From: Kaistella sp. 97-N-M2
GTDB lineage: Bacteria > Bacteroidota > Bacteroidia > Flavobacteriales > Weeksellaceae
Length of the DNA: 64,000 nucleotides
Direction: 5' to 3'
Assembly: GCF_021513235.1 (NCBI RefSeq)
Contig: NZ_CP090976.1
Coordinates: 434,001 to 498,000 of the forward strand
A program made the translations under genes and the position numbers. The notes beneath the pieces were generated by a model. It did no database searches. It was given only the letters and a program-made list of their open reading frames with translations, and had not been told where the DNA came from. Positions within the stretch are counted from its first letter, which is position 1. Every line of letters starts with the position of its first letter. Below are positions 17,829-28,934 of the stretch, one piece after another.

Positions 17829-17957
17829 GATAACAGGTTTTGGCAATAGTGCGGGAATTTCGCAAGTTTAACCATTCTAGATATTCCGAAATGTAGTTAT
17901 AATAGGAAAAAGTCGGTATTTTTAACCGAACCTTCGCCAATACCCAACCGTTATGCG
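17829..17957 (+). repeat. attC-like site C
   Basis: Starts GATAACAGG after island gene 2 and ends CCAATACCCAACCGTTATGC just before island gene 3. The arms pair only partly (TTGGC / GCCAA, GCGGG / CCGAACC). The right box CAACCGTTATGC resembles that of site B (CAACCGTTATCTGC). Weaker than sites B and D on its own. Confidence 0.4.
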
Positions 17958-17959
17958 TA

Positions 17960-18750
17960 ATGTTAAACCGACAGAAAACACGAATGATACTAACGACTAA
18001 ACAACCACAAGACTGGAAAGATTTACAGAAAAAGGTATCAGAGATTTTGCAACAGTGTGGTTTCAAAGTAGAAAAAGAGTTGACAACTGAGACAGTTAGA
18101 GGCAAAGTCGAATTAGATGTTTACGCAGAAGAAAATATTAAAGGAAGAAAATATTCTATTGTCTGTGAATGCAAGTACTGGAAATCAAATATTCCACAAA
18201 CCGTAATTCACGGTTTTAGGACAGTTGTTAATGATTTGGGATGCAATGTAGGTTATGTTATTACTACCAGTGATTTTCAATCTGGCTCAGTTACTGCTAC
18301 CGAAAATACAAATGTCGAACTCCTGACGTGGGAGAATTTTCAAGCACTTTTTTTTGAGAGTTGGTACGAATCATATTTTTCACCACAAATTGCCAAACGA
18401 CTTGACCCAATTCTTACTTACAGCGAGCCAATTTTGCCAAAATGGTTTGATAAAATGAATGAAGTTGACAAGGATGCATATTTTAATTTAAAGGATAAAT
18501 ACGATTTGTTCGGTTGGATAGTTATGAGTTTTACACCATACGCACGAATGTTGACTAAAGACACAATTCCACCACTTCCTCTTCTTGACAGAGTTAAGGA
18601 AAACAAAGAAGTGATAGAGAGAATTCCAATTGAAATTTTAGAAGAAACTGGTATAATGAGTTTTTAGAAAAATGTTGCGAATTTGGTGACTTTGCAATTT
18701 CTGAATTTAGACAATACGGAGATAAGTATAATCAAACAAGTGATGAATAA
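17960..18750 (+). pseudogene. Mrr-like restriction endonuclease, frameshifted C-terminus
   Basis: The intact frame gives 235 residues (17960-18667). The N-terminal half matches the Mrr/restriction-endonuclease-like fold: helix DWKDLQKKVSEILQQCGF, then VELDVYAEE and YSIVCECKYW, the PD-(D/E)xK-type D...ExK catalytic core. Such proteins cut DNA, often modified DNA. The frame stops at a TAG created in a T5 run near 18660; adding one T continues as LEKCCEFGDFAISEFRQYGD to a stop at 18750, making 263 residues. The nuclease core is unaffected. The start could be ATG 17960 or 17984. Between attC-like sites C and D. Confidence 0.7.
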
Positions 18751-18756
18751 AAACAC

Positions 18757-18893
18757 TACGCATAACGAGGTATTTCTATTCGCGGGGGTTGAAGTTTACA
18801 TCATAAAGATTTTTGCTAATTGTTCATTTTGTGATATTTATCAAGATCAGTTATAATAATCCCCGCCTGCGGAAATACCTAGCCCTTAGCGGT
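18757..18893 (+). repeat. attC-like site D
   Basis: Left box GCATAACGAG; arm GGTATTTCTATTCGCGGGG (18769-18787) pairs with CCCCGCCTGCGGAAATACC (18861-18879) at 14 of 19 positions, and all five mismatches form one central unpaired block. Right box AGCCCTTAGCGG. The right arm nearly repeats that of site B although the adjoining genes are unrelated. Confidence 0.5.
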
Positions 18894-18966
18894 AATTGCG
18901 AAATGACCCCTTTAAAAACGCAAGTATGATAGTGAATTTGGAAATTACTAAATAAAAGTTATACCA

Positions 18967-19447
18967 ATGGGAACTACAGGAAAACTAAAACGACGAAAAA
19001 AACATTCGTTCTCTCTATAAAAAATTATTAGAGAGTTGGAATAATAATCTTTCAAGTGATTTTGCTAACCTTTTTTTAGAGGATGGAAATGCAGTTGGAT
19101 TTGACGGCAGCCAGATGATGGGCAGGCAACAAATTAATAATGCGCTTAATCAAATTTTCGCTAATCATAAAGTCGCTTCGTATGTTGGTATTATAAGAGA
19201 AATCCGGTCTCTTGCTCCCAATATTTTTATTCTGCGGGCGGTTGCAGGAATGGTTCCTCCTGGCAAAAAGGAGATTATTCCCGAAAGAAATGCCATTCAA
19301 ACATTAATTGTCACTAAGGAATTAGAGGAATATTGCATTGCGCTTTATCAAAACACACCTGCCACTTTTGATGGAAGACCAGAACTACGCAAACAACTGA
19401 CAGAAGAGCTTCAGGAACTTTTTAACAGCGGAAATACAATAAAATAA
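18967..19447 (+). pseudogene. SnoaL-like (SgcJ/EcaC) protein, frameshifted near start
   Basis: The SnoaL-like/NTF2-fold body NDEKNIRSLYKKLLESWNN...FANLFLEDGNAVGFDGSQMMGR runs to the stop at 19447 but has no start codon in frame. ATG 18967 (MGTTGKL) joins it exactly if one A is removed from the A4 run at 18987-18990, giving 159 residues. This family contains small ligand-binding or isomerase-like proteins of unknown function in most genomes. A truncated translation from 19115 would lose the first helix. Last gene of the island, directly after site D. Confidence 0.7.
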
Positions 19448-21307
<1,860 letters not shown>

Positions 21308-21493
21308 ATCAAACAAAAACACACCACTACTTTTCAATTTTTGAAGGGTAGTTTTTTTGTACACTTTTTTTACCTGATTTTATTTTGAAGCAACTAAATT
21401 TTGTTCTTCGATATAGAGTTCGCGCTCAGCAATTGTGGCAGTCGCGTTAAAAGTCCGTGCTGAATAAAAGTTCACAGATCACATTATTATAAA

Positions 21494-21501
21494 TATATTT
21501 G
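21494..21501 (+). promoter_or_regulatory. TAnnTTTG -7 element
   Basis: TATATTTG, 15 nt upstream of the ATG at 21517. It favours that start over the TTG at 21499, which lies inside this element. Confidence 0.45.
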
Positions 21502-21516
21502 TTTAAAAATAAACCT

Positions 21517-22581
21517 ATGCAACTTGTAAAAGTCGGTCTTTGTGCTTTTGGAATGAGCGGAAAAGTTTTTCATGCGCCTTTTTTAAAAGAGCATCCAGGA
21601 TTTTTCATGACAGCAGTCGTAGAAAGATCCAAGAACGAATCCCACTCAGATTATCCCGAAAGCCGAATTTATCGATCTGTTGAAGAAATGCTTCAGCAGG
21701 CTGATATTGAAGTCGTTGTCGTGAACACGCCCGTTCAAACTCATTTTGAGTATGCTAAAATAGCTTTGGAAGCCGGCAAAAACGTCATCGTCGAAAAGCC
21801 TTTTACCATAAATGTTCAGGAAGCCCAAGATCTGGTATCATTAGCACAGAAAAAAAACCTTTTCCTCAGCGTTTATCAAAACCGCCGCTTCGACCGCGAT
21901 TATCTGCAGGTTGAAAAAATCTTGTCGGAAGGGAAATTGGGAACCATCAAAGAAGTGGAGATCCGCTTCGACCGATACCGCACGGAACCGAGCACAAAAG
22001 ACCATAAAGAAAATCCAAACCTGCATGGCTCGGGTGCGCTGCACGATTTGGGCGCTCATCTTATCGATCAGGCCACGCAACTTTTTGGTTTTCCCGACAG
22101 ATTGTTCGCCGATATTTTTTCCATGAAAGGTCCGGAATTCGCGAACGATTATTTTGAAATTCTATTATTTTACAGGAACGAAATGCGCCTGCGGTTAAAA
22201 TCGTCCGTTTTTACCAAAGAAGCCCATTATGCCTATATTTTGCAGGGCGAAAAAGGCAGTTTTCTGCAGGAAAGATCGGATCGTCAGGAGGAAGAACTAG
22301 TAGGCGGCGCGATCCCGACCTTCAATGAGAACTGGACGAAACCTTTGGAAGAGAAAGATGGAATTCTAAATTATGTAAGTAAAAATTCAGACTCAGAACG
22401 GATTCTCACGTTAAGCGAACCCGGCAATTACATGGATTATTACCAGAACATTTACGACCATATCGTTTTCGGCGCTGCCTTACCTTCGCCCGGTGAAGAG
22501 ATTATTAAAAATATGCAGATTATAGAAGCTTCACTGCAAAGTTCAGAAAAAGGAAAAATTGTGGATTTGGCTCATTATTAA
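21517..22581 (+). CDS. Gfo/Idh/MocA family oxidoreductase
   Basis: A 354-residue NAD(P)-dependent oxidoreductase. The Rossmann region KVGLCAFGMSGKVFHAPFL is followed by the family signature VIVEKPFTINVQEAQDLV, with the catalytic-type EKP motif, and a C-terminal alpha/beta domain including GSGALHDLGAHLID. This resembles the YdgJ/scyllo-inositol dehydrogenase branch, but the sugar or polyol substrate cannot be read from sequence. Monocistronic. Confidence 0.9.
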   Translation: MQLVKVGLCAFGMSGKVFHAPFLKEHPGFFMTAVVERSKNESHSDYPESRIYRSVEEMLQQADIEVVVVNTPVQTHFEYAKIALEAGKNVIVEKPFTINVQEAQDLVSLAQKKNLFLSVYQNRRFDRDYLQVEKILSEGKLGTIKEVEIRFDRYRTEPSTKDHKENPNLHGSGALHDLGAHLIDQATQLFGFPDRLFADIFSMKGPEFANDYFEILLFYRNEMRLRLKSSVFTKEAHYAYILQGEKGSFLQERSDRQEEELVGGAIPTFNENWTKPLEEKDGILNYVSKNSDSERILTLSEPGNYMDYYQNIYDHIVFGAALPSPGEEIIKNMQIIEASLQSSEKGKIVDLAHY

Positions 22582-22694
22582 GCGTTTTCTCCCATTTTTT
22601 GATTCAAATAATCATCATCACTTTTTTCTATTTTCAGCCAAGCCAATTGGAATGATATTTCTATACCTTGCGTGCAATAAATGCAAGAACGAAA

Positions 22695-23837
22695 ATGACG
22701 AATAAAGAATTAAATTTTGGAAAAGGCTTTATCTTCACCAAACATACGCCCGAAGAAATATCACATTTCGATCGCGTGTTTGATGTCTTCAAAGACTTGC
22801 TCACGCATACTTCCGGCGATATTGAAGAAGCCTTCGAATGGCTGGATATGCTGGATAAGGAATACGATATTTTTACCGATGAGTACAGCCTCGCGGATTT
22901 TGAAGAAGATCTGAAAAAACGCGGCTACATTAAGGAAGAAAAAGATCCGAAAGACGGAAATACCGGTACAGGAAAAGGTAAAAATATTTTAACGGCTAAA
23001 CTGGAAGCCGCTTTGCGCGAATTTGCTTTGGACCAGATCTTTGGGAAACTCAAAAAGAGCGGCATCGGAAACCACACTACGAAAAAAGTGGGTGTCGGGG
23101 ATGAACGCGACGGCGAAAACCGCACCTTCCAGTACGGCGACGATCTTTCTTTGGTGAACATGACCGAAAGCTTGAAAAATGCGCAGATCAACAACGGGAT
23201 CTCTGATCTGCGCTTAACAGAAGACGACCTCATCGTAGAGGAAACCAAACACAAAGCCCAAATGAGTACGGTTTTGATGATCGACATCAGCCACTCTATG
23301 ATCCTGTACGGTGAAGACCGGATTACACCCGCCAAGAAAGTCGCTATGGCTTTGGTGGAACTCATCAAAAGAAAATACCCGAAAGATTCCATCGATATTA
23401 TTGTTTTCGGGAATGAAGCCTGGCCCATCAAAATTAAGGATTTGCCCTATTTACAGGTAGGTCCGTATCACACAAATACCGTGGCAGGTCTCGAACTCGC
23501 CATGGATATTTTGCGCCGTAAAAGAAATACGAACAAGCAAATATTTATGATCACCGACGGAAAACCGAGCTGCATTCAGCTGCCGACGGGCGAATTTTAT
23601 ATGAACAGCAACGGCCTGGACGAAAGAATTGTATCTCAATGTCTTACGAAAGCAGCGCAGGCAAGAAAGCTTAAAATTCCCATTACCACCTTCATGATCG
23701 CGCAGGATCCTTATCTGCGGAAGTTTGTGGAGGTTTTCACCGCCCAAAATCAGGGAAAAGCCTTTTTAACAGGACTCTCCGGCCTCGGACAAATGATTTT
23801 TGAAGATTATGAAAAAAATCGAATCAAAAGAATTTAG
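22695..23837 (+). CDS. vWA-domain protein (BchD/CoxE-like)
   Basis: A 380-residue protein. The N-terminal half is helical and acidic, with a Gly/Lys-rich linker. The C-terminal von Willebrand A domain has the MIDAS motif DISHSM (DxSxS) and the conserved Thr/Asp (MITDGKPS). It lies 96 bp upstream of a MoxR/ChlI-like AAA+ ATPase, and such pairs act together as metal-dependent chaperone- or chelatase-type machines. I chose ATG 22695. Target unknown. Cytoplasmic, no signal peptide. Confidence 0.87.
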   Translation: MTNKELNFGKGFIFTKHTPEEISHFDRVFDVFKDLLTHTSGDIEEAFEWLDMLDKEYDIFTDEYSLADFEEDLKKRGYIKEEKDPKDGNTGTGKGKNILTAKLEAALREFALDQIFGKLKKSGIGNHTTKKVGVGDERDGENRTFQYGDDLSLVNMTESLKNAQINNGISDLRLTEDDLIVEETKHKAQMSTVLMIDISHSMILYGEDRITPAKKVAMALVELIKRKYPKDSIDIIVFGNEAWPIKIKDLPYLQVGPYHTNTVAGLELAMDILRRKRNTNKQIFMITDGKPSCIQLPTGEFYMNSNGLDERIVSQCLTKAAQARKLKIPITTFMIAQDPYLRKFVEVFTAQNQGKAFLTGLSGLGQMIFEDYEKNRIKRI

Positions 23838-23933
23838 GAAGCTGGCGACTTGAAAATCACAGACGCTTAGATATTAGCCTTATCAGAATAGCGAGTTAAA
23901 ATAAATTTAGAAATAAATCTCATCAAAAAATAC

Positions 23934-25388
23934 ATGAAAAACGATATTACATTTAAAGAACTAAAAGATTCCGGTTTCCAGCATAAGACCATCAGTCAGG
24001 AAATTCAGGAAAACTTAATTGCCCGGATCAAAGCTAAAGAACCCGTTTTCGAAGGACTTTGGGGCTACGAAGACACGGTAGTTCCGCAATTGAAAAAGGC
24101 AATTCTAGCCGGACATCACATCAACCTTTTGGGATTACGAGGCCAGGCAAAAACCAAAATCGCGCGAAGCATGGTAAATCTTCTGGACGAATATATGCCC
24201 ATTGTGAAAGGTTCTGAAATTAACGACAGTCCCTTCCACCCCATCTCGAAGTTTGCACGGGATATGATTGAAGAGCAGGGCGACGAAACCATGATTTCCT
24301 GGGTGCACCGCTCCGACCGTTTTTTCGAAAAACTCGCGACTCCAGACGTTAACGTGGCCGATTTAATTGGCGACATCGATCCGATTAAAGCAGCGACTTT
24401 AAAACTTCCTTATTCAGATGAACGCGTTTTGCACTACGGCATGATTCCGCGCGCTAACCGTTCCATTTTTGTGCTGAATGAACTTCCCGATCTGCAGGCG
24501 CGGATTCAGGTTTCCTTGTTCAATATTTTGCAGGAAGGCGATATTCAAATCCGTGGTTTTCAGTTGCGCATGCCGTTGGATATTCAATTTGTCTTTACCG
24601 CAAATCCGGAAGATTACACGAACCGCGGAAGTATTGTAACACCGTTGAAAGACCGCATCGGTTCCCAAATCTTTACCCATTATCCGAAAACCATTTCCCT
24701 GGCGAAACAGATCACGGAGCAGGAAGCGAGAGTTTCTACGGAAGATAAATCCCAGATCACTGTTCCGGATCTTGCCAAAGATCTTCTGGAAGAAGTGGCT
24801 TTTGCTGCGCGCGACAGCGAATATGTAGATGCTAAAAGTGGCGTGAGTGCACGACTGACCATCAGTGCCATGGAAAACTTAATGGCGGCCGCAAAACTGC
24901 GTTTAATTGAATCTGATGCAGATAAAACCACGATTAGACTGGTCGATTTCATGTCCATTATACCGTCTATTACGGGCAAAATAGAACTCGTTTACGAGGG
25001 CGAACAGGAAGGTGCAGATCACGTTGCAAAACTCCTTATCGATCAGGCAGTTCAAACACAGTTTGAAATGATCTTCCCACGAATTCCGAAACTGGAAAAA
25101 GAAGGCATCAAAACGCCTTATACCGATGTGATCAAGTGGTTCAACAAAAACTCCATCGAACTCAATTACAACGATACCGACAAAGATTTTAAGAAAAAAC
25201 TCAACAGCATCACGCCGCTTGCGGCGGTTGTTGAAGAATACGCCGAACGCTTCAGCGAAGAGGATCAAAACTTCTGCAAAGAGCTAGTTTTGTGGGCTTT
25301 AACTATTAATAAGAAATTGGACAAATCGGAGAACGAGGACGCATATACGTTTGATTCTGCGGGCATTGGAAAATATTACAGCAATTAA
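23934..25388 (+). CDS. MoxR/magnesium-chelatase-like AAA+ ATPase
   Basis: A 484-residue AAA+ protein. The P-loop is GLRGQAKT, departing from GxxGxGKT at one Gly. A Walker B-like stretch SIFVLNELPDL has Asn-Glu where Asp-Glu is usual. RDKIGSQI-like sensor (LKDRIGSQIFTHYP) and FTANPEDYTNRG (sensor 1) are visible, as in ChlI/MoxR. It follows the vWA gene and presumably forms a ring that works with it. Some databases call this family sigma-54 activators, but I see no DNA-binding domain. A terminator follows. Confidence 0.88.
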   Translation: MKNDITFKELKDSGFQHKTISQEIQENLIARIKAKEPVFEGLWGYEDTVVPQLKKAILAGHHINLLGLRGQAKTKIARSMVNLLDEYMPIVKGSEINDSPFHPISKFARDMIEEQGDETMISWVHRSDRFFEKLATPDVNVADLIGDIDPIKAATLKLPYSDERVLHYGMIPRANRSIFVLNELPDLQARIQVSLFNILQEGDIQIRGFQLRMPLDIQFVFTANPEDYTNRGSIVTPLKDRIGSQIFTHYPKTISLAKQITEQEARVSTEDKSQITVPDLAKDLLEEVAFAARDSEYVDAKSGVSARLTISAMENLMAAAKLRLIESDADKTTIRLVDFMSIIPSITGKIELVYEGEQEGADHVAKLLIDQAVQTQFEMIFPRIPKLEKEGIKTPYTDVIKWFNKNSIELNYNDTDKDFKKKLNSITPLAAVVEEYAERFSEEDQNFCKELVLWALTINKKLDKSENEDAYTFDSAGIGKYYSN

Positions 25389-25411
25389 AAATTGAAAGTA
25401 CATTTAAATTC

Positions 25412-25444
25412 ACCTCTCTTGATTTAATTTAGGAGAGGTTTTTT
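25412..25444 (+). terminator. Intrinsic terminator
   Basis: ACCTCTC / GAGAGGT stem followed by six T, just after the AAA+ gene. Confidence 0.8.
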
Positions 25445-25522
25445 AGATTCCTTCTTCTTCCTGTTTTGCCCAGAAGAAAAACATGGCCAAAACGCTCAAA
25501 CATTTCTAAAAAAAGAAAAAAA

Positions 25523-25993
25523 ATGGACTTATTCAATACCGTTTCGTGGAACTTTATAGATACAGAATATGAGTCTGCAAAAGATTTTAACGCGAATTTT
25601 TTAAAATACCAAATTAAAACCGGAAAAGAAGCATCGTCCTGGAATCCGGATGAGATCGTAATTGAAAATGAAGCGGTCGACATTGTATTTATGGCCTGGA
25701 TCGAAAAAAATGCTTTGGCAGACAACGAAACCCTTCTGGAGGAGGAAGATTTTTTTGATGATGAAAGCAAGAGCGAATTCGGCTTATTTCAAGCCGACAT
25801 TCAGGCTCGTTTGTTTGCCGATAACGGAGAAAATTTCCCGGCCTCCGAATTAATGTACAAATTAGATAAACAGATTAAACCTAAAGAACTTGGCGATGAA
25901 CATTGTTTTGAAGGTTTGGGCGCCTTGCAAAGTGACACTGCGGTTCCCAAATTCTACTTGTTTTGCGGAACCTCCAATACAAGCAGCAGATAA
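25523..25993 (+). CDS. Hypothetical acidic protein
   Basis: A 156-residue soluble, strongly acidic protein (MDLFNTVSWNFIDTEYESAKDF...). There is no signal peptide or membrane segment, and no family that I recognise. An internal cluster LLEEEDFFDDESKSEFG suggests a flexible segment. ATG 25523 follows an A-rich stretch; the frame extends upstream into the terminator region, so the longer version is unlikely. Stand-alone gene. Confidence 0.65.
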   Translation: MDLFNTVSWNFIDTEYESAKDFNANFLKYQIKTGKEASSWNPDEIVIENEAVDIVFMAWIEKNALADNETLLEEEDFFDDESKSEFGLFQADIQARLFADNGENFPASELMYKLDKQIKPKELGDEHCFEGLGALQSDTAVPKFYLFCGTSNTSSR

Positions 25994-26058
25994 ATTTGAG
26001 GCTTTAAAAATTCAACGAAAAATTTTAAATTTTTAAATTTGAAGGAAATACAAACGTG

Positions 26059-26490
26059 ATGAAAGACGAATTACACCGATTTCTGGAAGCCCAGGAAAAT
26101 ACATACGACACGGCGCTGGCCGAAATAAAATCCGGTAAAAAGCGGAGCCATTGGATGTGGTATATTTTTCCGCAGATTCGCGGTTTGGGTCTCAGCGAAA
26201 CGGCAAAATATTATGCAATTCATAACCGCGCGGAAGCTGAACTTTTCCTGAATCATTCCGTCCTCGGAAAACGGCTGCGTGAAATCTCGGCAGTTCTCCT
26301 CACTTTGAAAGAAAACAACGCCACTTCCGTTTTCGGCAGTCCGGATGACCTCAAACTAAAATCTTCGATGACGTTATTTTCTCTGCTGGAGGAATCCGAC
26401 GAAAATGTATTTTCAAAAATTTTAAAAAAATATTACGGCGGTTCTGACGATGAAAAAACACGCCAGCTCTTAAACAACAACATAAGCTGA
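26059..26490 (+). CDS. DUF1810 family protein
   Basis: A 143-residue protein. The block RFLEAQ...SGKKRSHWMWYIFPQIRGLG is diagnostic of DUF1810, and the family ends with the conserved DxKTRQLL region seen here (DDEKTRQLL). Members are small, soluble, often calpastatin-annotated by mistake, and of unknown function. ATG 26059 is preferred to the GTG just before it. Confidence 0.87.
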   Translation: MKDELHRFLEAQENTYDTALAEIKSGKKRSHWMWYIFPQIRGLGLSETAKYYAIHNRAEAELFLNHSVLGKRLREISAVLLTLKENNATSVFGSPDDLKLKSSMTLFSLLEESDENVFSKILKKYYGGSDDEKTRQLLNNNIS

Positions 26491-26595
26491 CCTGAATAAA
26501 AAGAAATCATCTTTCAATCTTCTTCAACGCAAACCCTTAAAGCTTGCATTTAAAAAGCCTACATTTTAAATTGCAGCCCCAAATTAAATTTAAAA

Positions 26596-27180
26596 ATGAC
26601 CGAAACCTATGTCCGCGATCAGACCTTCGAAAAATTAGATTTTACGCAAAAACCTTTAGCGAAAGGAGAGTATGAAGACTGCACTTTCCGAAACTGCAAT
26701 TTTGAGAACCACAACCTTTCTGGCTTTAAATTTACAACCTGCGAATTTACAGACTGCAACTTAAGTTTGGCACCGCTGAACGGCACGGCGCTGCGCGACA
26801 TCAAATTCAAAGACTGTAAAATGCTCGGCCTCCAGTTCGAGCGCTGCAATGATTTTGGTCTCGCATTTTCTTTCCAAAACTGCCAGCTAAATCTCTCCTC
26901 TTTTTTTCAGCTGAATCTTCGCAAAACCTTGTTCAAAGACTGCCAGTTACGCGAAAGCGATTTTTCCGAAAGCAATCTGACCAGCGCGGTCTTCGCGGAG
27001 TGCGATTTATCTCAGGCCATTTTTCAAAATACCAATCTGGAGAAAGCCGATTTTCGCACGGCGTTTTATTACGTCATCGATCCGGAAAACAACCGTCTAA
27101 AAGGCGCCCGGTTTTCTGCAGCCGGAGTTTCCGGTCTGCTGGAGAAATATCAAATCAAAATTGAACACGAAATGCGGTAA
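26596..27180 (+). CDS. Pentapeptide repeat protein
   Basis: A 194-residue protein built of A(D/N)LxX-type units (YEDCTFRNCNFENHNLSGF..., SESNLTSAVFAECDLSQAIF), predicting a right-handed quadrilateral beta helix. Cys is frequent in the i-2 position. The size and fold resemble Qnr/MfpA gyrase-protecting proteins, but most family members have other or unknown roles, so no resistance function should be inferred. Cytoplasmic. Confidence 0.85.
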   Translation: MTETYVRDQTFEKLDFTQKPLAKGEYEDCTFRNCNFENHNLSGFKFTTCEFTDCNLSLAPLNGTALRDIKFKDCKMLGLQFERCNDFGLAFSFQNCQLNLSSFFQLNLRKTLFKDCQLRESDFSESNLTSAVFAECDLSQAIFQNTNLEKADFRTAFYYVIDPENNRLKGARFSAAGVSGLLEKYQIKIEHEMR

Positions 27181-27310
27181 TGCAAACTCAGAAAAAAATG
27201 AAAAATATGTTAAACTGGTCTTAAATACAGCGATTCTCTGAGGAACTTGCGAAAGAATAATTATCTTTATCCATCAGGGAACATTCCACAAAATTAAATG
27301 TAAAATAAAT

Positions 27311-27625
27311 ATGGAAATCTTAATCAACACGGATAATAACATCACCGGAACCGCAGAAATGATTGCTTACTTTAAAACTTCTATTGCAGAAGATTTCGAC
27401 AGATTCAGCGAGCATTTAACGCGCATCGAAGTAAAAATCAGCGACGAAAATGGCGATAAAAGCACAGGCAACGATAAAAGATGCGTCTTCGAAGGCCGCA
27501 TTAAAGGCATGCAGCCCACTGTCGTTACAGCCTACGCCCCAACCGTGGAAAAAGCCGTGAAAGAAGCCTCAGACAAACTGAAAACCGCGCTCGATACAGT
27601 GATGGGCCGTTTGCGAAATCATTAA
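27311..27625 (+). CDS. HPF/RaiA-like ribosome-associated protein
   Basis: A 104-residue protein with the short HPF/YfiA fold: an early strand-helix block then EVKISDENGDKSTGNDKRCVFEGRIKG, ending in a helix with AVKEASDKLKTALDTVMGRL. Canonical HPF keeps basic residues for 16S rRNA contact; here they are sparse, so ribosome binding is probable but not sure. A strong terminator follows. Confidence 0.75.
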   Translation: MEILINTDNNITGTAEMIAYFKTSIAEDFDRFSEHLTRIEVKISDENGDKSTGNDKRCVFEGRIKGMQPTVVTAYAPTVEKAVKEASDKLKTALDTVMGRLRNH

Positions 27626-27645
27626 AAAAATATAAACTTTTACAG

Positions 27646-27677
27646 AAAAAGGCGTTCAGATTGAGCGCCTTTTTTTA
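27646..27677. terminator. Bidirectional intrinsic terminator
   Basis: AGGCGTTCA / TGAGCGCCT stem with a 3-nt loop, an A5 run before and a T7 run after, between the convergent HPF-like and mscS genes. Confidence 0.85.
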
Positions 27678-27722
27678 TTGAAATTGAAATACATTTCTTT
27701 TGAAATCCAGCGCCGGAAAACT

Positions 27723-28646
27723 TTACCGAACCGCACCTTCCGGAAATTTCACTTTCTCCTGCGCTGCATTCAGTAGCGGCAACGCTATTTTTAAAATCCG
27801 GTTCCGGCGTTCCGTCGTATCCGTAGGTTCCACGGGATAACTGATGACGGCTTCCATCCAGGCGTACACATTATTGCGGAAATAAACGGCCGGCTCCCAC
27901 TGCAAATGTTTTCGCATATCAACGGACGGATATCTTGTTTTAAAATCCTGTCTGGCCGCCTCCAACAGACAATCCTCCACGAACTGAAGGTCGCTCGAAA
28001 AAGCGATCTGAATGGGAATTTCATTCCAGATAAACGGAATCTGCGGTCCCGAATAATTAATGATCTCTTCGCGCAAAATCAAACTGTTCGGAAAACGAAC
28101 GGTACGCCCGCTGCGTCGGTCATTGCCCAAATAATCGCCGCTGCATTCCAGAATAGACGTGTCCAGATAATTGATTTCCACCACATCGCCACGAAATCCT
28201 TTGATCTGAATCCGGTCGCCCACCAAATAGGATCGCCGGAAAACCAGATAAATCCACGCGATAAAAGACGCGATAGGCGCCTGCAGCGCAAAACCTAACA
28301 CCAGAGAGATCAAACCAAAACTCACAGCCGCGGCATAGAGATTTTGAAATAAAAACGACGCTGCCACGATCAGGCTGAAAACGATAGCCAAAAACCGCAC
28401 GATGCGCAGCAGATTGTACCGGTCGCCTTCCAGATGATTCTGGCTGTTCACCAGCCTTTCGACGACTTTACTGAGCAGAAAGATGACGGAGATCAAAAAT
28501 AAACTCAAACACAGTTTCCGGATAAACGGCACATATTCCGCCCAGGTCTTAAAAAGAGGCAACTGAATTAAATAATAAACAGCCACAAGCACCACGGCGA
28601 CCGAAGCGTAGATAATAATCCATTTTTTGTTATGCTGCTTTTCCAT
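27723..28646 (-). CDS. Mechanosensitive channel, MscS family
   Basis: A 307-residue membrane protein with about four N-terminal helices, the pore-lining TM3 region (LISLVLGFALQAPIASFIAWIYLVF) and the beta domain with YLVGDRIQIKGFRGDVVEINYLDTSIL, typical of MscS. It releases solutes when membrane tension rises. ATG 28646 is used; the frame begins 9 nt earlier at a TTG. Monocistronic. Confidence 0.92.
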   Translation of the reverse strand: MEKQHNKKWIIIYASVAVVLVAVYYLIQLPLFKTWAEYVPFIRKLCLSLFLISVIFLLSKVVERLVNSQNHLEGDRYNLLRIVRFLAIVFSLIVAASFLFQNLYAAAVSFGLISLVLGFALQAPIASFIAWIYLVFRRSYLVGDRIQIKGFRGDVVEINYLDTSILECSGDYLGNDRRSGRTVRFPNSLILREEIINYSGPQIPFIWNEIPIQIAFSSDLQFVEDCLLEAARQDFKTRYPSVDMRKHLQWEPAVYFRNNVYAWMEAVISYPVEPTDTTERRNRILKIALPLLNAAQEKVKFPEGAVR

Positions 28647-28863
28647 AAAATTCAAATTAACGAAGCACGTACTTTAAGTGCGGGTTTTAAAGTTCAAAAA
28701 AGATAAGAAAAAAAATGCAGTCCGCGATGTTTCCCGAAATTTTGTTGCGGATTTTTGCACGCTGATTTTTTAAGTTCAAGTCCTTGCAATTCCCTTTTCT
28801 TTTGTTCGTTTGAATTTTCCCGTTCTTCGTACACTGATTTCTTTCAAAATAAACCGTTTTCTG

Positions 28864-28871
28864 TATATTTG
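28864..28871 (+). promoter_or_regulatory. TAnnTTTG -7 element
   Basis: TATATTTG, 63 nt upstream of the monooxygenase ATG, in the 288-bp gap after mscS; nothing else is evident in that gap. Confidence 0.45.
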
Positions 28872-28934
28872 AAATCTTCACGGCGAGGCTTAGACAGCAC
28901 GGTATTTCAGCGAGTTTTGATTTAAATTATCGCC

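Noticed and set aside
26596-27180. Pentapeptide protein as a Qnr quinolone-resistance gene
   Set aside because: Fold and length alone do not support it; most pentapeptide proteins of this size are unrelated to gyrase protection.
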